A DNA stretch of 23,472 nucleotides from AWTP1-13 sp035714005 (GCA_035714005.1 DASTMQ010000312.1:1-23472), one strand, 5' to 3'. Counted from the first letter of the stretch, positions 7,585 to 15,448 are shown. The notes: generated by a model from the letters alone, not told the origin. Made by a program: numbers and translations.

Positions 7585-8040
7585 TTAGGCCTCCACCGGG
7601 CTCCAGGTGCCATCGGGGTTGCGGCAGGCCGTGCCACGCATGGTCTGGGGACGCCCGTCGATAAAGACCTTGTGTACGTAGTCGCGGCAATCGACCTCAC
7701 CGCGCCGGTAGGGCTTTTCGGGAATGACCTCGCCGTAGCGCCCGTTATCGGGGTTCTGCCAGCGGACGGCGCGGCCCGTTTGCCCGCGCTCCCAGGCATC
7801 GTACTCGGCTTGCTGGGCGAGCTGGCGATCGCGCGCATCGAGGGAGCGGCCGATCTCGTTGCCAACAATGCCGCCGATCACGGCGCCGGCAAAGGTGCTG
7901 GCAACGCGCCCCCCGCCTTTGCCGAACTGGTTGCCGATCACGCCGCCGGCGATGGCGCCCATCAAGGTGCCCGTATCCTGCTTGGTCTCGCACCCCAGGA
8001 GCACGAGTGCCGCCGCACACACGAGCATCGCAGGTCGCAT
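7585..8040 (-). CDS. Glycine-zipper outer-membrane lipoprotein (17 kDa surface antigen-like)
   Basis: Predicted lipoprotein of 151 aa. The signal peptide ends in the lipobox LLGC with Cys17 as lipidation site. Residues about 24-66 form a two-part glycine-zipper (AGGVIGNQFGKGGG, AGAVIGGIVGNEIG), the hallmark of the rickettsial 17 kDa antigen/SlyB group. It is followed by a soluble tail with two cysteines and motifs such as YREF-like YGEVIPEKPY. Family members sit in the outer membrane; their function is poorly defined and often linked to envelope integrity. The ATG at 8040 is preceded by a strong GGGGGAGGTG site, better than the upstream ATG at 8094. It lies downstream of the sensor kinase on the same strand, 158 bases away. 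Co-transcription is possible but unproven. Confidence 0.85.
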   Translation of the reverse strand: MRPAMLVCAAALVLLGCETKQDTGTLMGAIAGGVIGNQFGKGGGRVASTFAGAVIGGIVGNEIGRSLDARDRQLAQQAEYDAWERGQTGRAVRWQNPDNGRYGEVIPEKPYRRGEVDCRDYVHKVFIDGRPQTMRGTACRNPDGTWSPVEA

Positions 8041-8198
8041 ACTCACCTCCCCCGTCCCCGTCGCGGCCTTGAGACTTGCGCGCACCCAAGCCACCGCGAA
8101 TCATCATGCTTTCGGCAATGCGCGCCCCGATTGGGGCAGAAATACGGCTCGTTCGCCGGCGGCATTTGCGGACGTGGCGCGGACCACACGCGCCCCGT

Positions 8199-9587
8199 TC
8201 AGCTGGCCTGCGGCAGGGTCAAGCGAACGCTGAGGCCGCCGATCTCGGCCCGGCAAAGCTCGAGCCTGCCGCTATAGGAATGGGCAAGGTCGGCCACGAT
8301 CGAATGCCCGAGGCCCGAGCCGGGTTTGGTTTCGTCCAGCCGGCGGCCGCGGATGATGGGCTCGCCCAGCTGCGCTTCCGTGAGGCCCGGTCCATCGTCC
8401 TCCACCCGGATCTGGAGGCAAGGATGAGCGCCGTTGGCGGCATCGCCCGGCAAGGGGGCGACCGAGAGCATCACTTTCGAGCGCGCCCACTTCGAGGCGT
8501 TATCGAGCAGGTTGCCCAGCATCTCCTCGAGGTCCTGCCGCTCCCCCTGGAAACGCGTGCCCGTCGGGCACTCGATCATGTAAGACAGGTGCTTGTCCTG
8601 ATAAATGCGCTCGAGCGCCCGGATCAGCGATTCGCCGACCGGACGCACCTCCGTCACCTGGCCGATGACGCCGATCCGGGCAGCCATGCGGGCACGGTCG
8701 AGATAAAGGTTGATCTGCGTACCCATGATCTCGGCCTGCTGCGACACCTTGCGGGCGAACGAGCTTTGATCATCGCGCGCCTCGTTGAGAATGACGGCGA
8801 GCGGCGTTTTCAGGGCGTGCGCCAGATTGCCGACGTGGGTGCGGGCGCGCTCGACGATGTCCTGATTGGATTTCAGCAGCGCGTTGAGCTCCTGCTGCAG
8901 GGGAACGATCTCCTGCGGCAAGGCCACCTCCAGGCGTCCAGCCTCGCCCGACCGGATGGCGCTCAAGCCCTTTTCCACCTGCTGCAGGGGCAAGAGGCCG
9001 AAACGGATCTGGAACAGGTTGACGGCGAGCAAGCCGATGCCGGCGAGCGCGAGCGCCAGGCCAAGACGGGTGCGAAAGGTGAGCAGGCTGTTTTCCACCT
9101 CTTCCAGGGCCGCGGCGACGGCAACGGAGTAGCGTTGTGCCGATTGGCCCTCGCCGAACACATAAATGGTCTCGGCAACGCGCACGGTCTGCTCGAGCGG
9201 CCCCGCCAGGGTGGCCCAGCGCACCTCACGATCGTTGGGCTCCACCTTGGCCTCGCTGGGCAGCGGAATGCGCTCGTCGGCGAGCGAACGGGAGGCCAAC
9301 AGCTTGCCGGGGCGGCCGTCGAGCGGCTTGATCTGCCAGTACCAACCGGAGTGCGTGATCTCAAACAGCGGCTCGCCCACATCCTTGGGCGCGCCCGGCT
9401 CGCTATCGCCATGGTCGATGCTGTCGGAGAGGATGACCGTGAGCAGTACGCCAATGCGCCGGTCGTAGCTGTTCTCGACCTCTTCGCGGTAGAGCGAATA
9501 GATGATGGCGCCGGCCACGGGCAGAACCAGCAGCACCCAGGCCGCCGCGGTGGCAAAAAGCCGGAACGCGAGGGAGTTAGTTCGCAT
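8199..9587 (-). CDS. feuQ: Sensor histidine kinase, FeuQ/PhoQ-like
   Basis: Inner-membrane sensor kinase of 462 aa. Helix 1 is at about 11-32, a periplasmic sensor domain at about 33-172, helix 2 at about 174-194, then a HAMP-like linker. The dimerisation/H-box HALKTP gives His257 as phosphoacceptor. ATP-binding motifs follow: N-box GNLLDNASKWA (Asn363), G1 DDGPG (about 398-401) and G2 GSGLG (about 423-427). The gene begins inside the end of the response regulator gene (11-base overlap), so the two are coupled. The pairing and the nearby cyc genes fit rhizobial FeuPQ, which in Sinorhizobium controls cyclic glucan export among other targets. The gene name is inferred from context and pattern; the histidine kinase call is certain. 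Confidence 0.93.
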   Translation of the reverse strand: MRTNSLAFRLFATAAAWVLLVLPVAGAIIYSLYREEVENSYDRRIGVLLTVILSDSIDHGDSEPGAPKDVGEPLFEITHSGWYWQIKPLDGRPGKLLASRSLADERIPLPSEAKVEPNDREVRWATLAGPLEQTVRVAETIYVFGEGQSAQRYSVAVAAALEEVENSLLTFRTRLGLALALAGIGLLAVNLFQIRFGLLPLQQVEKGLSAIRSGEAGRLEVALPQEIVPLQQELNALLKSNQDIVERARTHVGNLAHALKTPLAVILNEARDDQSSFARKVSQQAEIMGTQINLYLDRARMAARIGVIGQVTEVRPVGESLIRALERIYQDKHLSYMIECPTGTRFQGERQDLEEMLGNLLDNASKWARSKVMLSVAPLPGDAANGAHPCLQIRVEDDGPGLTEAQLGEPIIRGRRLDETKPGSGLGHSIVADLAHSYSGRLELCRAEIGGLSVRLTLPQAS

Positions 9588-10245
9588 CGCCCTCCGAGAG
9601 CCTGTAGCCCAGGCCGCGAATGGTCTTGATCATGTCCGGCGGGATCTTCTTGCGCAGACGTCCGATGAACACCTCAATGGTGTTGGAGTCGCGGTCGAAA
9701 TCCTGCTCATAAAGATGCTCGACCAATTCGGTGCGCGAGACGATGCGATCGTTGTGATGCATCAAATAGGCGAGCAGCCGATACTCGTGCGAGGTGAGCT
9801 TGACCGGTTGGCCGTCCAAGGTGACGCGCGCGGTCTTGGTATCGAGCCGCAGCGGCCCGCACTCGATGTCGCTGCGGGCATGCCCAGAGGCGCGGCGGAC
9901 CTGGGCGCGGATGCGCGCCAACAGCTCTTCCATATGGAATGGCTTGGCCATGTAGTCGTCGGCACCGGCGTCCATGCCGGCAACCTTGTCGCTCCAGCGA
10001 TCTCGCGCGGTCAGGATGATCACGGGCATGTTGCGGCCGGCGCGACGCCACTGCTCGAGCACGCTGATGCCGTCGATTTTGGGCAAGCCGGTGTCAAGGA
10101 TGACCACGTCATAGGGCTCGGTCTCGCCCAGGAAAAAACCCTCCTCGCCGTCAAAGGCGGCATCGACCGCATAGCCGGCATCGGTCAAAGCCGCGACCAG
10201 CTGGCGATTGAGATCTCGGTCGTCTTCGAGGACCAGAACGCGCAC
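9577..10245 (-). CDS. feuP: OmpR-family response regulator, FeuP-like
   Basis: DNA-binding response regulator of 222 aa. The receiver domain has the acidic pocket Asp8/Asp9 (VLEDD), phosphoacceptor Asp51 (VILDTGLP), Thr79 and Lys101 (AKPF). The C-terminal winged helix (about 128-220) carries LTSHEYRLLAYLMHH, the DSNTIEVFIGRLRKK recognition region and RGLGYRL. The open frame extends far upstream, but no ATG fits the start of the receiver fold. A GTG at 10245, with AGAGGT about 11 bases upstream, gives the expected N-terminus VRVLVLEDD. The kinase gene follows with an 11-base overlap. The sequence style is close to FeuP of rhizobia; targets cannot be read here. Confidence 0.93.
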   Translation of the reverse strand: MRVLVLEDDRDLNRQLVAALTDAGYAVDAAFDGEEGFFLGETEPYDVVILDTGLPKIDGISVLEQWRRAGRNMPVIILTARDRWSDKVAGMDAGADDYMAKPFHMEELLARIRAQVRRASGHARSDIECGPLRLDTKTARVTLDGQPVKLTSHEYRLLAYLMHHNDRIVSRTELVEHLYEQDFDRDSNTIEVFIGRLRKKIPPDMIKTIRGLGYRLSEGDAN

Positions 10246-10677
10246 GATTTTGCCTGACCTCTTCTTAACGCCTCCCGCGGGCGGCTCACGCAGTGTCAAC
10301 GCTGGCGGGGTGCTTTTTCTGACGGATGCGTTGTGCGCAGCAAAGACGGGTCTTGCTCCCACGACCCGTCGCTGACCATACCAGCCGCGGACAATATAAG
10401 GGGTTGCGCGGCGACGCCAGAGCCGGCGGGCCAAAGTGCCGGCGGGCAAGAGAGCCGGCGGGCAAGAGGGCCGGCGGGCAAGAGGGCCAACGGCCAAGCG
10501 GGCCGCCTGGCAAGGCTCGGCCGCGGGCAAGGATTTTGCTCTAGCCCCCGCCCCCCCGGGGGAACGGCTGCCGTTGGGCCGGCCGCATCCGCACCCGTAG
10601 CGGCACCGGCTGCCATGCTGTCGCCACATCGTTGCCCATGGTGAATGGCGTTTGCTTGCTCGAGCCCGCCCCAAGCC
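10246..10677. other. Divergent intergenic region upstream of the response regulator
   Basis: This 432-bp gap holds promoters for the divergent feuP-like gene and the small secreted-protein gene. It contains an 8-bp inverted repeat (10345-10352 with 10363-10370) and a 16-bp tandem repeat array (about 10437-10531), followed by a C-rich run. A TTGACA is present on the minus strand near 10298, but no good -10 box lies at the right spacing. No gene is supported. Confidence 0.6.
10437..10531. repeat. 16-bp tandem repeat array
   Basis: About six imperfect units have a 16-bp period (starting near 10437, 10451, 10467, 10483, 10499 and 10515); the best pair is AGAGCCGGCGGGCAAG then AGGGCCGGCGGGCAAG. 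Every unit ends in CAAG. A partial unit precedes the array at about 10419. The period is not a multiple of three, so this is not a repeated protein motif. Confidence 0.85.
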
Positions 10678-11064
10678 ATGCGCCCTCATCTTGTGTCCGC
10701 TGCCATCGGCATCGCCGCGACTTTTGCCTTTGCCGGGTCGGCCTTTGCCCAGCCCGACGACATCTGCACCGCCGCGACGCTGCACGCCAAGGTCTCCAAC
10801 GCGGAGGTCGGGGTCTGGCTCGACCGGCAGACCCGACACGACGGCATCGAGGTCGTATGCCGCATCCGCACCGTACAGTTCACCCGCTTCCTCAATGTGC
10901 GCGCCCCCGAACGGGATTGGTGGGAGCGCAAGGCGAAGGAATGGAGCAGCATCAACTGCGCCAACCAAATGTGGCGGATCGCCATCGAGGACGGTTGGGT
11001 GATCCTGGCCAAGCTGACCACGGCCTCGGGCGAGCGCGCCGATTTGGTTGCCACCTGTAAATAG
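10678..11064 (+). CDS. Small secreted four-cysteine protein of unknown function
   Basis: Product of 128 aa, or about 104 aa after removal of a clear Sec signal peptide (hydrophobic core about 5-20, cleavage after AFA at 24). The mature part has four cysteines (30, 61, 94, 127), spaced as if to form two disulfides, and a tryptophan-rich centre (WWERK, EWSS, MWRIAIEDGWVIL). I do not recognise the family. The ATG at 10678 gives a standard signal peptide but lacks a strong ribosome binding site; an in-frame ATG at 10645 would add 11 residues. It is divergent from the feuP/feuQ-like pair, so a periplasmic accessory role is possible but speculative. Confidence 0.65.
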   Translation: MRPHLVSAAIGIAATFAFAGSAFAQPDDICTAATLHAKVSNAEVGVWLDRQTRHDGIEVVCRIRTVQFTRFLNVRAPERDWWERKAKEWSSINCANQMWRIAIEDGWVILAKLTTASGERADLVATCK

Positions 11065-11620
11065 CCCTCGCTCACGGTTTTTTATCCCTCGCCTCCGGGA
11101 TGTTTCACCCGCCTCGCGCGCCGCGGCCCGCGAGCAGTCGCCGCATCACACGCAAGGCACGGGTTTTTGATCGCCCGGCGCGTGCGCTCTCGTGCGCCGA
11201 GGCAAGGGCTTGCTCGTATCTGTCTCACGCGCAAACACCCTTAAGCCCGATTGCCAACCGTCATGCCCACCGCGCCAACCCTTGTCCGCCTCGCCGTCGC
11301 CCTGGTCTCGGTTGCCAACGCGTCGGCGGCGCTGACGCTTCCCAAGGCGCTTGTCGGCGCCGCAGCGAAGGCGAGCCTCGCCACGGCGACACGCGATGCG
11401 CGCGAATCCGCCTTGAAGCTGCAGCGGCCGCCGCGGGTGCCACGACGCGAGCGCAGCGATCGGGAGCACGCTGAGGTTTTCGCGCGGAGCTCAGGCGGGA
11501 CGACGTGAGGAAAAACCACACCTTCGGCTCGCCGCTCGACGCATCGCCCGCGGCGCCTAGGCCCAGCGGGTAGCGCCGTCGGCTCGGAGGCGGACTGACG
11601 GCAAGGTTTTGCCTTGCTCG
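11065..11620. other. Intergenic region without a supported gene
   Basis: Open frames on both strands overlap each other here and show no recognisable protein family. The most gene-like is a plus-strand frame from an ATG at 11263 to 11508, whose first 25 residues look like a signal peptide, but it lacks a ribosome binding site and its remainder is Arg/Ala-rich. A T6 run follows the upstream gene near 11079-11084 without a good hairpin. The 3' end of the region holds the hairpin at 11597-11622. Confidence 0.5.
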
Positions 11621-11622
11621 TC
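11597..11622 (-). terminator. Hairpin at the 3' end of the SDR gene
   Basis: GCAAGG (11601-11606) pairs with CCTTGC (11612-11617) around a 5-base loop. Flanking GACG/CGTC extend the stem past a one-base bulge. The hairpin overlaps the stop codon of the minus-strand SDR gene. No T-run follows, so termination strength is doubtful. Confidence 0.4.
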
Positions 11623-12376
11623 AACCCAGATACACGCCGCCGTTGACGTGCAGCGTCTGCCCCGTGATGTAGCGGGCGCCGGGGCCGCTCAGAAAACAGA
11701 CGGCGGCGGCAATCTCCTCGGCACTGCCGAGGCGGCCCAGCAGCGTGTGGCTCACCTGGTGGTGCTGCGGCAGGGGCAGGCTTGGATCCCGCTCGGTATC
11801 GATCAGGCCGGGAACGACGCAGTTGGCGGTAATGCCGTCGCCGGCCAGCTCGTGCGCGAGGGCTCGCGTGAACCCGACCAGGCCGGCCTTGGCCGTCACC
11901 ACGTGGGCGCGCTGCTTGGCGCCGGCGTGACCGCTGACCCCACCTATGTTGACGATGGCAGCGGCGCCGCTCGCCCGCAAATGCGGCAAGGCGGACTTCA
12001 CGGTCAGAAAGGCCCCGTCCAGGTTGACGGCCAAGACGGCGTGCCAATCGGCGAGCGTCATGTGCTCGAGCGCCTTTTCCGGCCGCACCGCCGCATTGTT
12101 GATCAGGATATCGAGGCGGCCAAAGCGCTGGGCGGCCGCCGCGATCAGCCCTTCGACGGCGGCCGCATCGGCCACGTCGGCCAGCACCGGGAGCGCCTCT
12201 CCGCCCGCGGCGGCGATTTCGGCGGCGACGGCATCCAAAGCGTGGGCGTCCCGCCGGCCATTGATCACCACGGCCGCACCCGCGGCGGCGAGCGCCAGGG
12301 CAATGGCCCGGCCGATGTTGCGGCCGCCGCCGGTGACGAGGGCGACGCGTCCTTTGAGATCATTGCCGACGGTCAT
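11621..12376 (-). CDS. Short-chain dehydrogenase/reductase homologue lacking the catalytic Ser and Tyr
   Basis: Rossmann-fold SDR protein of 251 aa, typical length. The nucleotide-binding motif TGGGRNIG (15-22) and the NNAA motif (93-96) are intact, as is the C-terminal GPGARYITGQTLHVNGG region. The active-site block reads AHVVTAKAG, where classical SDRs have AHYSASKAG. The catalytic Tyr position (159) is Val, and the Ser position 13 residues earlier (146) is Gly; Lys163 is kept. The DNA reads cleanly through this stretch. The protein should bind NAD(P) but may not work by the usual Ser-Tyr-Lys mechanism. The ATG at 12376 has GAGG about 11 bases upstream; an in-frame ATG at 12412 is an alternative. 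It stands alone between intergenic regions. Confidence 0.9.
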   Translation of the reverse strand: MTVGNDLKGRVALVTGGGRNIGRAIALALAAAGAAVVINGRRDAHALDAVAAEIAAAGGEALPVLADVADAAAVEGLIAAAAQRFGRLDILINNAAVRPEKALEHMTLADWHAVLAVNLDGAFLTVKSALPHLRASGAAAIVNIGGVSGHAGAKQRAHVVTAKAGLVGFTRALAHELAGDGITANCVVPGLIDTERDPSLPLPQHHQVSHTLLGRLGSAEEIAAAVCFLSGPGARYITGQTLHVNGGVYLG

Positions 12377-13154
12377 GGTGGAGTTGGCCTCACGGTTGCC
12401 GCCCTCAAACATTGCGAAGGGACGTCGTTGCAAGCGCGCGAATGGGGACACGCCCGCCTGCCGGCTGCAGTAGAAAGATCGGGCCTGCAAGCCCTGCCTT
12501 GTGGATAAGGTGTGGAGCATCGGCGTCGGCGCGCAAATACCCTAAAGCCGCGCTCGCCGCGTTCGCAATTCCGGCCGCTCGCAGAAGCACTTGTGGCCTG
12601 TTTGACACTGCCATGGCAAGAAAGCCTCCCCGCGGACCTCCGGATATTGGCAAACTGCGGGATCGCGCGCTACGCATCTCGAGTGATGGACCGGTGAGAC
12701 CCCAATTGGGGACAAGGGTTCAGTCAGGGGCAGTGTTTGGTGCGGGGGCGTCCTATTCCGTGGCGTATCAGCGTAATCATTCCTGGTCCCGGCGACCGAC
12801 CAATGCTCCCGCGGCGGAGCGGCAGGTCGGCTGTCAACACACTCTCAAGGCTTCGGCTGGTGGCTTAGCGACCCAGGGTGGGGGCGGACGGCGCCCTGCG
12901 TGCTTGGGTCGGGTGCGGCGACGCGCCAGTCTTTGCGCCGCGCGGATGCGCGCCCGCAAACGGGCGATGTCCTCGATCACGGACGCCGCGCATGCCCCGA
13001 CCACGCAGTCAGGCAATCACGCCCTGGCGGCCGCACCGCGCGCCGGCCGGCCGGGCTTGGGTGCCTGGTCCTATCGGCGACTGACCTGCCCAAAGCCAAC
13101 GACCGTGTGCTGCGGCCAGGCGCCTTGCAAAATCTCGCTATCGTAGGGGGTCCA
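12377..13154. other. Long intergenic region without a supported gene
   Basis: This 778-bp gap is longer than its neighbours. A plus-strand frame open from 12412 to 13146 has a low-complexity Ala/Arg/Pro/Gly composition and no recognisable domain, so I do not call it. A perfect 12-bp palindrome CCCCAATTGGGG lies at 12700-12711. The stretch about 12715-12790 is somewhat less GC-rich. I could not match any known RNA family. Confidence 0.5.
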
Positions 13155-13883
13155 ATGAAAGCACCACTCCTTGTCACGTCGGGCACTTCGAGCATCTTGG
13201 CGGTGCTGGCGATGTTGGCGATGACGCCGGTTCCCGCGCACGCCGAGGGAGAAGACACCGGTGCCTTCGTCAAGCGCTCCCTCAGATGTGACGGCTTTGA
13301 GAACAACCGCTGCTATCGGTTCGCGGATCCGCGCCGGCGCGGCAAGCCCTACTTGCAACCGCACCTGCATCGTCAACCCGTTCGCGACGGCTACGAGACG
13401 CGTTACGTCGTCGAAAAACGGCCGCTGGTACCCACCTACGCCGAGGACTGGCGTGAGCGCGACGGCCGCGAGCGTTGGCGCGACCGTGACGATCGGGACT
13501 ACCGGGATCGGGACTACCGGGATCGGGACTACTACGATCGGCGTGATCGGGATCGCTATGGCCGCTATGATCGCCACGAGCGGCAATGCCTGTACGTGGT
13601 CACCACCAAGGGCACCGAGGCGCAAACCGAAAATGGCGCGCTCATTTCGGCCAAACGCGCTTGGCGCGCGTGGGTGCGATCGGATCACGGGGAGCGCTAT
13701 CAGGATCTCGACTCGGCCAAGAATGGCGAGTACCGCTGCTGGCGCTCTTCCACCAACGAGAGCACGATCGGCAAGGTCGGCGAATTCTTGACCGGACAGT
13801 ATCGCAAGCGCTGTCAGGTGTGGGCGGTGCCTTGCCTTGGCGACCGCCACACGCTCGACGGCGATAAAGACGATCGCGAATGA
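13155..13883 (+). CDS. Secreted six-cysteine protein with Arg/Asp/Tyr-rich linker, unknown function
   Basis: Product of 242 aa with a Sec signal peptide (cleavage after AHA at 30). The N-terminal mature part has a cysteine pair (45, 53). Residues about 98-143 form a highly charged linker built from RDRDY-like repeats, encoded by a 15-bp DNA tandem repeat. The C-terminal domain (about 143-228) has four cysteines (145, 195, 220, 227) and a pattern QCLYVVTTKG, SAKRAWRAWV, GEYRCWRSS, RCQVWAVPC that looks like a compact disulfide-bonded module. I do not recognise a named family. The ATG at 13155 follows GGGGGT at short spacing. A strong terminator follows the gene, so it is probably monocistronic. 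It is likely periplasmic or extracellular. Confidence 0.8.
   Translation: MKAPLLVTSGTSSILAVLAMLAMTPVPAHAEGEDTGAFVKRSLRCDGFENNRCYRFADPRRRGKPYLQPHLHRQPVRDGYETRYVVEKRPLVPTYAEDWRERDGRERWRDRDDRDYRDRDYRDRDYYDRRDRDRYGRYDRHERQCLYVVTTKGTEAQTENGALISAKRAWRAWVRSDHGERYQDLDSAKNGEYRCWRSSTNESTIGKVGEFLTGQYRKRCQVWAVPCLGDRHTLDGDKDDRE
13491..13550 (+). repeat. 15-bp coding tandem repeat
   Basis: Four 15-bp units start at 13491, 13506, 13521 and 13536. The first two are identical (GATCGGGACTACCGG), and the last two diverge at their ends. Because 15 is a multiple of three, the repeat expands the RDRDY linker in frame. Confidence 0.9.
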
Positions 13884-13955
13884 GCTGCTGCCCGTTGCGG
13901 CGGCGCGATCGCGACCACTAGGGCTCGGGTTCGTTCTATCAGTACCGGGCCACGG

Positions 13956-13988
13956 AAGACCCCGGCTCCTGCGAGCCGGGGTCTTTTG
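13956..13988 (+). terminator. Strong intrinsic terminator
   Basis: A 13-bp perfect stem (13956-13968 with 13973-13985) with a 4-base CTGC loop runs directly into TTTT on the plus strand. It lies about 70 bases after the stop of the six-cysteine protein gene. It could also act weakly on transcripts from the minus-strand MmgE/PrpD gene that ends at 14081. Confidence 0.9.
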
Positions 13989-14080
13989 CATGCCGCTCAC
14001 CTTTTGCCTCAGCGCGGAAGCGCGCGGGAACCGGCGCCCGCGCCTTGTGCCGGAGCCGCCGTGAACCACCGCCGATCCCT

Positions 14081-15448
14081 TTAGCGCAACGGGGCAAGCT
14101 CGACGCGCGGGGTCTGCCAGAGGCGATGCGCGAGCTCGAGGGCCGCAGACGCCTGCGTCTCGGACCAGCCGCCGTGGCGGGCGTTGGCCGCGAACTTCTC
14201 GGCGATTTCGGCCAGCGAAAGCGGCTCCTGGGTGCCGCCGCGCATGTGCGGTTGGCGCTCTTCGATGCCGCCGCCATCGGCGAGGAGGAGGCGGACGTGG
14301 CCGCTATAAGCCGCGGGGTAGGGATTGGTGGGATCGATCCGGTAGCCGATCTTGCCCGCCAGCGCGCGCACGCGCTCGTCTTGGACCTTTGCATCGGCAA
14401 AAGCCTCAAGCCCCAAGCTCCCATGCACCAGGGCGTAGGCGATACAGTAGGGTGCCGCAAACTTGCCGGCGTAGCCGTTGGCCGGGTTCTGCTTGGCAAC
14501 GAGCGGCTCCCACAGGCGATGGACCGTGCCTTCGCCGACCTCGCAGACAATCTCGGCGATGCTCTGGGTGGCGAGGCCACGCCGGTAGAGCCGTCGGGCA
14601 CAGTCGACGTAGGGCTGGATCATGGTTCCGCAGGGGTACGGCTTGAAGGCCAAGTCGGCGGCGTGCCAGCGGCTGGCAAAGTCCTGAAGCAGCGCCCCCC
14701 AGTCGCCCTCGCGGGTGCGCGCGAAGCCGTTGAAGAGCCCGTGCACGCCTTCAAACACCGTGCCGGGGCCGACGAAGCCGGCGCGCGCCAGCAGCGCGGC
14801 GCGCAGCCCCGATTGCGCGGCCCAGCCCGCGTGCATGCGTTTGGTCCAGCTGCCATCGGCCAGATACTCGATGATGCCGGCCGCCATCGATCCGGCAATG
14901 CCCAGCGCATGGACGAGCTGGCGGCGGTCGAGGTTGAGAGCGGCGCCGACGCCGGCGGCGGCCGCCATCGCCCCGAACACGGCGGTGGGATGGAACCCCG
15001 ATTTGTGCACGGCCTTGGGGACAACCAGGCTCAGGCGGCAGATGGTCTCGACGCCGACGGCGATGCCCCTGAGCGCGGCGAGCCCGGCGAGGCCCTCTGC
15101 TTCGGCGACGGCCAACACCGCCGGAACGATGACGGCGCCGGCATGGACCGGGCCGCCCTCGAAGGTGTCGTCGAAGTCCTCGCCGTGTGCGGCCGTGCCA
15201 TTGACGAAGGCCGCGCCCGCCGCACTGATGGGCTGCGCCCGACCGATGACGGTGGCGGCGCCAGGCTCCGGCCATGCCGCCAGCGCCGCGGCGACATAGT
15301 CCGAGTTGCGGGCAACGACGCATAGACCGATGACGTCGAGCAGCAAACGCGCGCAGGTCTCGCGCACGGCCGGTGGCAGAGCGTTGCCGTCGACGGCGGC
15401 GATGCGGTCGGCCAGGGCTTGGGCGATGGAGTGTTGCTGATCGCTCAC
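14081..15448 (-). CDS. MmgE/PrpD-family protein (2-methylcitrate dehydratase-like)
   Basis: Product of 455 aa, the usual length for the MmgE/PrpD family. Family landmarks are the N-terminal helical domain with NGTAAHGEDFDDTFEGGPVHAG (83-104) and the later KPYPCGTMIQPYVDC segment. Relatives dehydrate 2-methylcitrate (PrpD) or decarboxylate cis-aconitate; many family members act on unknown carboxylic acids, and none of the genes nearby is prpB or prpC, so a methylcitrate role is not supported. The start is a GTG at 15448 with AAGGGTG about five bases upstream. It lies downstream of the ABC transporter genes on the same strand but 337 bases away, behind a repeat array, so it may have its own promoter. 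Confidence 0.88.
   Translation of the reverse strand: MSDQQHSIAQALADRIAAVDGNALPPAVRETCARLLLDVIGLCVVARNSDYVAAALAAWPEPGAATVIGRAQPISAAGAAFVNGTAAHGEDFDDTFEGGPVHAGAVIVPAVLAVAEAEGLAGLAALRGIAVGVETICRLSLVVPKAVHKSGFHPTAVFGAMAAAAGVGAALNLDRRQLVHALGIAGSMAAGIIEYLADGSWTKRMHAGWAAQSGLRAALLARAGFVGPGTVFEGVHGLFNGFARTREGDWGALLQDFASRWHAADLAFKPYPCGTMIQPYVDCARRLYRRGLATQSIAEIVCEVGEGTVHRLWEPLVAKQNPANGYAGKFAAPYCIAYALVHGSLGLEAFADAKVQDERVRALAGKIGYRIDPTNPYPAAYSGHVRLLLADGGGIEERQPHMRGGTQEPLSLAEIAEKFAANARHGGWSETQASAALELAHRLWQTPRVELAPLR

Noticed and set aside
8076..9629. 517-codon plus-strand open frame opposite the sensor kinase
   Set aside because: Antisense shadow of the kinase; no family features.
11263..11508. Possible small exported protein with a signal-like N-terminus
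   Set aside because: The first 25 residues look like a signal peptide, but there is no ribosome binding site and the rest is Arg/Ala-rich; evidence is too weak for a gene call.
12412..13146. 244-codon plus-strand open frame in the long gap before 13155
   Set aside because: Low-complexity Ala/Arg/Gly/Pro composition, no domain, no supporting ribosome binding site at its first ATG, and it overlaps the SDR 5' region.
14045..15325. 426-codon plus-strand open frame opposite the MmgE/PrpD gene
   Set aside because: Antisense shadow; the minus-strand product has clear family motifs.
14081..15448. Naming the MmgE/PrpD gene prpD
   Set aside because: No prpB or prpC is nearby and the family has many functions; the name would overstate the evidence.
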